Positions 6,198 to 8,291 of a stretch of 8,291 bases of DNA are shown here, one piece after another. Made by a program: the position numbers and the translations under genes. Numbering within the stretch: position 1 is the first letter of the stretch; each line of letters starts with the position of its first letter. This DNA comes from Bacteroidales bacterium (GTDB lineage Bacteria; Bacteroidota; Bacteroidia; Bacteroidales; WCHB1-69): the NCBI GenBank assembly GCA_028683685.1, contig JAQUHH010000094.1:1-8291 (forward strand), read 5' to 3'. The notes below the pieces were generated by a model. The model made no database searches, was not told where the DNA came from, and worked only from the letters and a program-made list of their open reading frames with translations.

Positions 6198-6229
6198 AAA
6201 TAAATTCATCCGACCGAAGGGAGGATACC
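6198..6229. repeat. 32-bp direct repeat, copy 2
   Basis: Near-identical partner of 5700-5731 (31 of 32). It is followed by CCTGACGGCAG (6260-6270) and CCTAACGGCAG (6326-6336), while copy 1 is preceded by CCTGACAGCAG (5637-5647), so these short motifs keep company with the direct repeat. Confidence 0.9.
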
Positions 6230-6339
6230 GAAGACAGTAGAAAGTTTAAAGGGAAAAGTCCTGACGGCAGATGAATAGAACACGGATGGCACTGAAAGAA
6301 CGGATATCCACGGATGAGGGTAAAACCTAACGGCAGTTT

Positions 6340-6360
6340 TGTAATCCGTATTCGGTAATT
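6340..6360 (+). repeat. Short remnant of the KGTRRTC heptamer array
   Basis: Three in-phase 7-base units, TGTAATC, CGTATTC, GGTAATT, match the heptamer type at 5433-5488. They lie immediately upstream of the promoter region of the ATPase gene. Three degenerate units alone would be weak; the match to the other arrays is what supports the call. Confidence 0.5.
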
Positions 6361-6381
6361 TTTTTAATTTTTAAATTGTTC

Positions 6382-6411
6382 TTTATAAATGAAAGAAAAG
6401 CTGTATATTTG
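6382..6411 (+). promoter_or_regulatory. Bacteroidota-type promoter of the ATPase gene
   Basis: TATATTTG at 6404-6411 matches TAnnTTTG exactly. A weak -33 candidate, TTTA at 6382-6385, lies 18 bases upstream. The predicted start near 6416-6418 leaves a leader of only about 15 bases before the ATG at 6433. An out-of-frame ATG at 6426-6428 lies within that leader. Confidence 0.6.
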
Positions 6412-6432
6412 TTCGTTTTAAAAGAATGAAAT

Positions 6433-7686
6433 ATGAATAAGGAAAAATTAAACATGGTTATGCTTGATCAGAAAGAGTACTTTTGTAACAAGCGTGATTT
6501 GATTGAACGTGATATTGATTTAATGCCTTTTCTCACTACAAGTCAGGTAGTTGTGATATCTGGTGTACGAAGATGCGGAAAATCCTCTTTACTTTGGCTT
6601 ATTAAAGATAAACTTAAACTTCAGGATTCTAATTTCTGTTATTTTAATTTTGATGATGAGCGGATCATTGGAAATTCTGAGATATTAAGTGAGATTTATC
6701 AAATTCATTTAGAAAATTATAGAACAGAACCGGTATTTCTTTTTGATGAAATTCAAAACGTTCCAAATTGGGAAAAGTTTGTAAATAGAATGTATGAACA
6801 GGGTCGAAAAGTATTTGTAACAGGTTCCAATGCTCAATTGCTTAGTTCTGAAATTTCTTCTTCGTTGACGGGGCGAAATAAAGTATTAGAATTATTTCCT
6901 TTTTCTTTTATAGAGTATTTATCATATAAAAAACATTCATATCGTATTAAAAGTTTAACTACAAAGCAAAAGTCTCTGTTATTGAGTGACTTAAGTGAAT
7001 ATCTTGAAATAGGTGGCTTTCCCTTAGTTTTAAAAGAGAAAGATACAAGTCTTATCAATGCTTGGTTTCAGGATATTCTTTATCGAGATATTGTTTCACG
7101 TTATAGGTTATCCCAAGTAAAGGAATTGCGACAAATGGCAATATATCTATTGTCAAATTCCGCTAAACTGTTTTCTTATAGCACTTTAAAACAAATATCT
7201 GGAATTAAGAGTTTAAGTTCAATCAAGGATTATTTAGATTATTTTGAGAGAACATACCTTCTGTTTTATCTTTATAAATTTGATTATTCGATTAAAAAGC
7301 AGATTATGAATTCAAGAAAAGTCTATTGTGTTGATAATTCGATAGCCAATAATATTGGTTTAAGATTTTCAGATAATTTAGGACGATTATTTGAAAACAT
7401 GATATTTTTGGAGTTAAAAAGAAGAGGGAAGGAGGTCTATTATTTTTCAGTTAAAAATGAATGTGATTTTTTAATAAAAGATGGATATGACATTGCAGAA
7501 GCGATTCAAGTGGTTTATGAACTAAATTACGATAATCAAAAAAGAGAATTATCTGGATTAGAAGAAGCGATGAATGAATTTAAAATAAAACAAGGGACTG
7601 TGATTACGTACCACGAATGCAAGATTTTACTTGATTTGCCAGAGAATATTCAGATAATTCCAGCTTGGAAATGGTTGATGAGCTGA
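6433..7686 (+). CDS. AAA-type ATPase with C-terminal DUF4143-like domain
   Basis: A 417-aa ATP-binding protein of the widespread AAA/DUF4143 family, whose cellular role is not established. The N-terminal ATPase has Walker A G44-VRRCGKS51, Walker B VFLFDEIQ (101-108), a sensor-type strand VFVTGSN (127-133) and SLTGR (144-148). The C-terminal part carries the family signatures GRLFENMIFLELKRRG (317-332) and FSVKNECDFLI (338-348), a restriction-endonuclease-like fold. The expected ExK that would complete a PD-(D/E)xK nuclease appears as 'EAIQVVYEL' (356-364), without the lysine, so nuclease activity is doubtful. The ATG at 6433 follows a good promoter; M8 or M10 are possible alternatives. The gene stands alone, is visibly richer in A/T than the operon to its left, and is flanked by remnants of one heptamer repeat family, which suggests acquisition by transfer. 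Family assignment is strong; function is open. Confidence 0.88.
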   Translation: MNKEKLNMVMLDQKEYFCNKRDLIERDIDLMPFLTTSQVVVISGVRRCGKSSLLWLIKDKLKLQDSNFCYFNFDDERIIGNSEILSEIYQIHLENYRTEPVFLFDEIQNVPNWEKFVNRMYEQGRKVFVTGSNAQLLSSEISSSLTGRNKVLELFPFSFIEYLSYKKHSYRIKSLTTKQKSLLLSDLSEYLEIGGFPLVLKEKDTSLINAWFQDILYRDIVSRYRLSQVKELRQMAIYLLSNSAKLFSYSTLKQISGIKSLSSIKDYLDYFERTYLLFYLYKFDYSIKKQIMNSRKVYCVDNSIANNIGLRFSDNLGRLFENMIFLELKRRGKEVYYFSVKNECDFLIKDGYDIAEAIQVVYELNYDNQKRELSGLEEAMNEFKIKQGTVITYHECKILLDLPENIQIIPAWKWLMS

Positions 7687-7689
7687 TTT

Positions 7690-7716
7690 GATTATCTGTA
7701 ATCTGTGGTTGTAATC
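7690..7716 (+). repeat. Heptamer remnant downstream of the ATPase gene
   Basis: GATTATC, TGTAATC, TGTGGTT and a truncated GTAATC run in a 7-base phase starting 3 bases after the ATPase stop. TGTAATC is also present in the arrays at 5433-5488 and 6340-6360, and TGTGGTT differs by one base from the TGTGGTC units at 5433-5488. Confidence 0.6.
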
Positions 7717-7762
7717 TGAAGTTTGTTTTAATTTTTAATTCTTAATTGTCTCAGGCGTGAGC

Positions 7763-7789
7763 ACTCAGTCACTCGGTCACTCAGTCACC
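7763..7789. repeat. Octamer array ACTCRGTC between convergent genes
   Basis: ACTCAGTC, ACTCGGTC, ACTCAGTC and a partial ACC form 3.4 copies of an 8-base unit. It lies in the 113-bp spacer between two convergent genes, where a two-way terminator might be expected. I see no strong hairpin with T-tracts here; the only dyad is the small TGAGCACTCA (7758-7767). Confidence 0.85.
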
Positions 7790-7799
7790 TTTTTAAACA

Positions 7800-8291
7800 T
7801 CATTCCAAATTATCCAAAATATTAGAAATATGGGGTTCATAAATTTCTAATATAAAAATATCTGGCGATTCATTTTTGAGAATTTCATCATTTAATTTAT
7901 ACTGCCATGCATCAAAAATATAAGAGGATTTTGAAAAACTTTCATTTAAATATGGCATCATGGCATTAATATATGAGTCTCTGATAATGAGTGCTTTGGA
8001 TAAATTTGAATTTTTTATTTCAGAAACAGTTTCATATTCATTGGGATAGGCAAATCCTGAGATGGGTTTATAATTTTGTTTTGGGGCATCTGTTGCTTTT
8101 TTGTTCTTGACTTCAAAAGTGTAATTTGTTTCTTTTAATAAATGGTCTAAACCTATCATATTGGCTAAGTTCCCTCCATTTGTAATTTCTTTTTTTAGTT
8201 TTACATCTTCCATTTTTAGCATTTTTATTTTCAAATTTGGAAAATGATTTTTAATTTTTTGCATTAATTCGGAATAGGCAAAAAAGGCACC
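7800..8291 (-). CDS. AlgX/AlgJ-DHHW-like SGNH protein, C-terminal part (cut by window edge)
   Basis: The minus-strand frame stays open to the right edge, so this is a partial gene. The internal ATG at 8262-8264 is not the true start, because nine in-frame codons before it read GAFFAYSEL. The visible 163 residues resemble the C-terminal half of alginate O-acetyltransferase-like (AlgX/AlgJ, DHHW) SGNH proteins, which act in the periplasm or at the cell surface on O-acetylation of polysaccharides. 'GAFFAYSELMQKI' is the stretch that usually follows the catalytic D-x-H-W-N motif. GGNLANMIG and 'ALIIRDSYINAMMPYLNESF' follow, where the Ser of RDSY (codon 7974-7976) is the expected nucleophile. The sequence ends with 'SPDIFILEIYEPHISNIL'. 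The AlgI-like MBOAT partner and the D-x-H motif would lie beyond the window. Substrate is unknown. Confidence 0.72.
   Translation of the reverse strand, partial: GAFFAYSELMQKIKNHFPNLKIKMLKMEDVKLKKEITNGGNLANMIGLDHLLKETNYTFEVKNKKATDAPKQNYKPISGFAYPNEYETVSEIKNSNLSKALIIRDSYINAMMPYLNESFSKSSYIFDAWQYKLNDEILKNESPDIFILEIYEPHISNILDNLE

Larger units (their letters stand above)
5411..6432. other. 1.0-kb repeat-rich intergenic region without a convincing gene
   Basis: No reading frame here shows a recognisable family, plausible composition or good context. Open frames at 5511-5705, 5792-5914, 6028-6240 and minus-strand 5550-5765 run through repeats or inverted repeats and look accidental. What the region does contain is listed separately: tandem 7- and 8-mers, a long AT hairpin, a 32-bp direct repeat, nested and crossing inverted repeats, a CCTGACAGCAG-type motif at four places (5585, 5637, 6260, 6326) and irregular CACGGAT copies (6281-6316). 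The last 60 bases hold the promoter of the next gene. Confidence 0.75.

Noticed and set aside
6028..6240. 70-aa plus-strand open frame
   Set aside because: It starts inside a hairpin arm and ends beyond the 32-bp repeat; composition and context do not support a gene.
5411..6432. Insertion sequence or transposase remnant
   Set aside because: No transposase fragment was recognised in any frame, and the 32-bp copies are direct rather than inverted; no target-site duplication could be defined.
7687..7799. Two-way intrinsic terminator between convergent genes
   Set aside because: Only a 10-base dyad and tandem repeats are present; no stable stem with a T-tract on either strand.

Overview
The window reads as a chromosome segment from a Flavobacterium-like member of the Bacteroidota. 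It has AT-rich genes, A-rich leaders without clear Shine-Dalgarno sequences, and two upstream boxes matching the Bacteroidota -7 consensus TAnnTTTG. It also has protein families typical of that phylum and spacers full of short repeats. The genus is inferred from style and gene content, not from a marker gene.

Left part (1-1283): a heptanucleotide array (23 units of GAACAAC/AAACAAC) runs to the window edge and is followed by a promoter and a complete fabG (3-oxoacyl-ACP reductase). The 259-bp spacer after fabG holds a 98-bp palindrome made of three stems with a common centre, and a second dispersed repeat containing a TTCGACAGGCTCAG phrase.

Central operon (1284-5410): three same-strand genes are tightly packed. 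They are a 692-aa membrane protein with a von Willebrand A-like MIDAS domain, a DUF218/YdcF-ElyC-type membrane protein whose start codon overlaps the preceding stop (TAATG), and, 27 bp later, a Ste24-type M48 membrane metalloprotease with intact zinc site. All three are envelope proteins, so a shared role in envelope maintenance or quality control is a reasonable inference, but it is not shown by the sequence.

Spacer 5411-6432: about 1 kb with no convincing gene. It contains heptamer and octamer tandem repeats, a long AT-rich hairpin (possible terminator), a 32-bp direct repeat about 500 bp apart (31/32 identical), and a set of inverted repeats that cannot all form together.

Right part (6433-8291): a solitary AAA-type ATPase with a C-terminal DUF4143-like region has its own promoter and lies between two short remnants of the same heptamer family. 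It could be a late insertion into repeat DNA. Convergent to it, on the minus strand, is the C-terminal part of an AlgX/AlgJ-DHHW-like SGNH protein, probably involved in polysaccharide O-acetylation. That gene is cut by the right edge just after where its Asp-x-His motif should lie.

No rRNA, tRNA, CRISPR array, transposase or phage gene was recognised. The least explained part of the window is the repeat-rich intergenic DNA.
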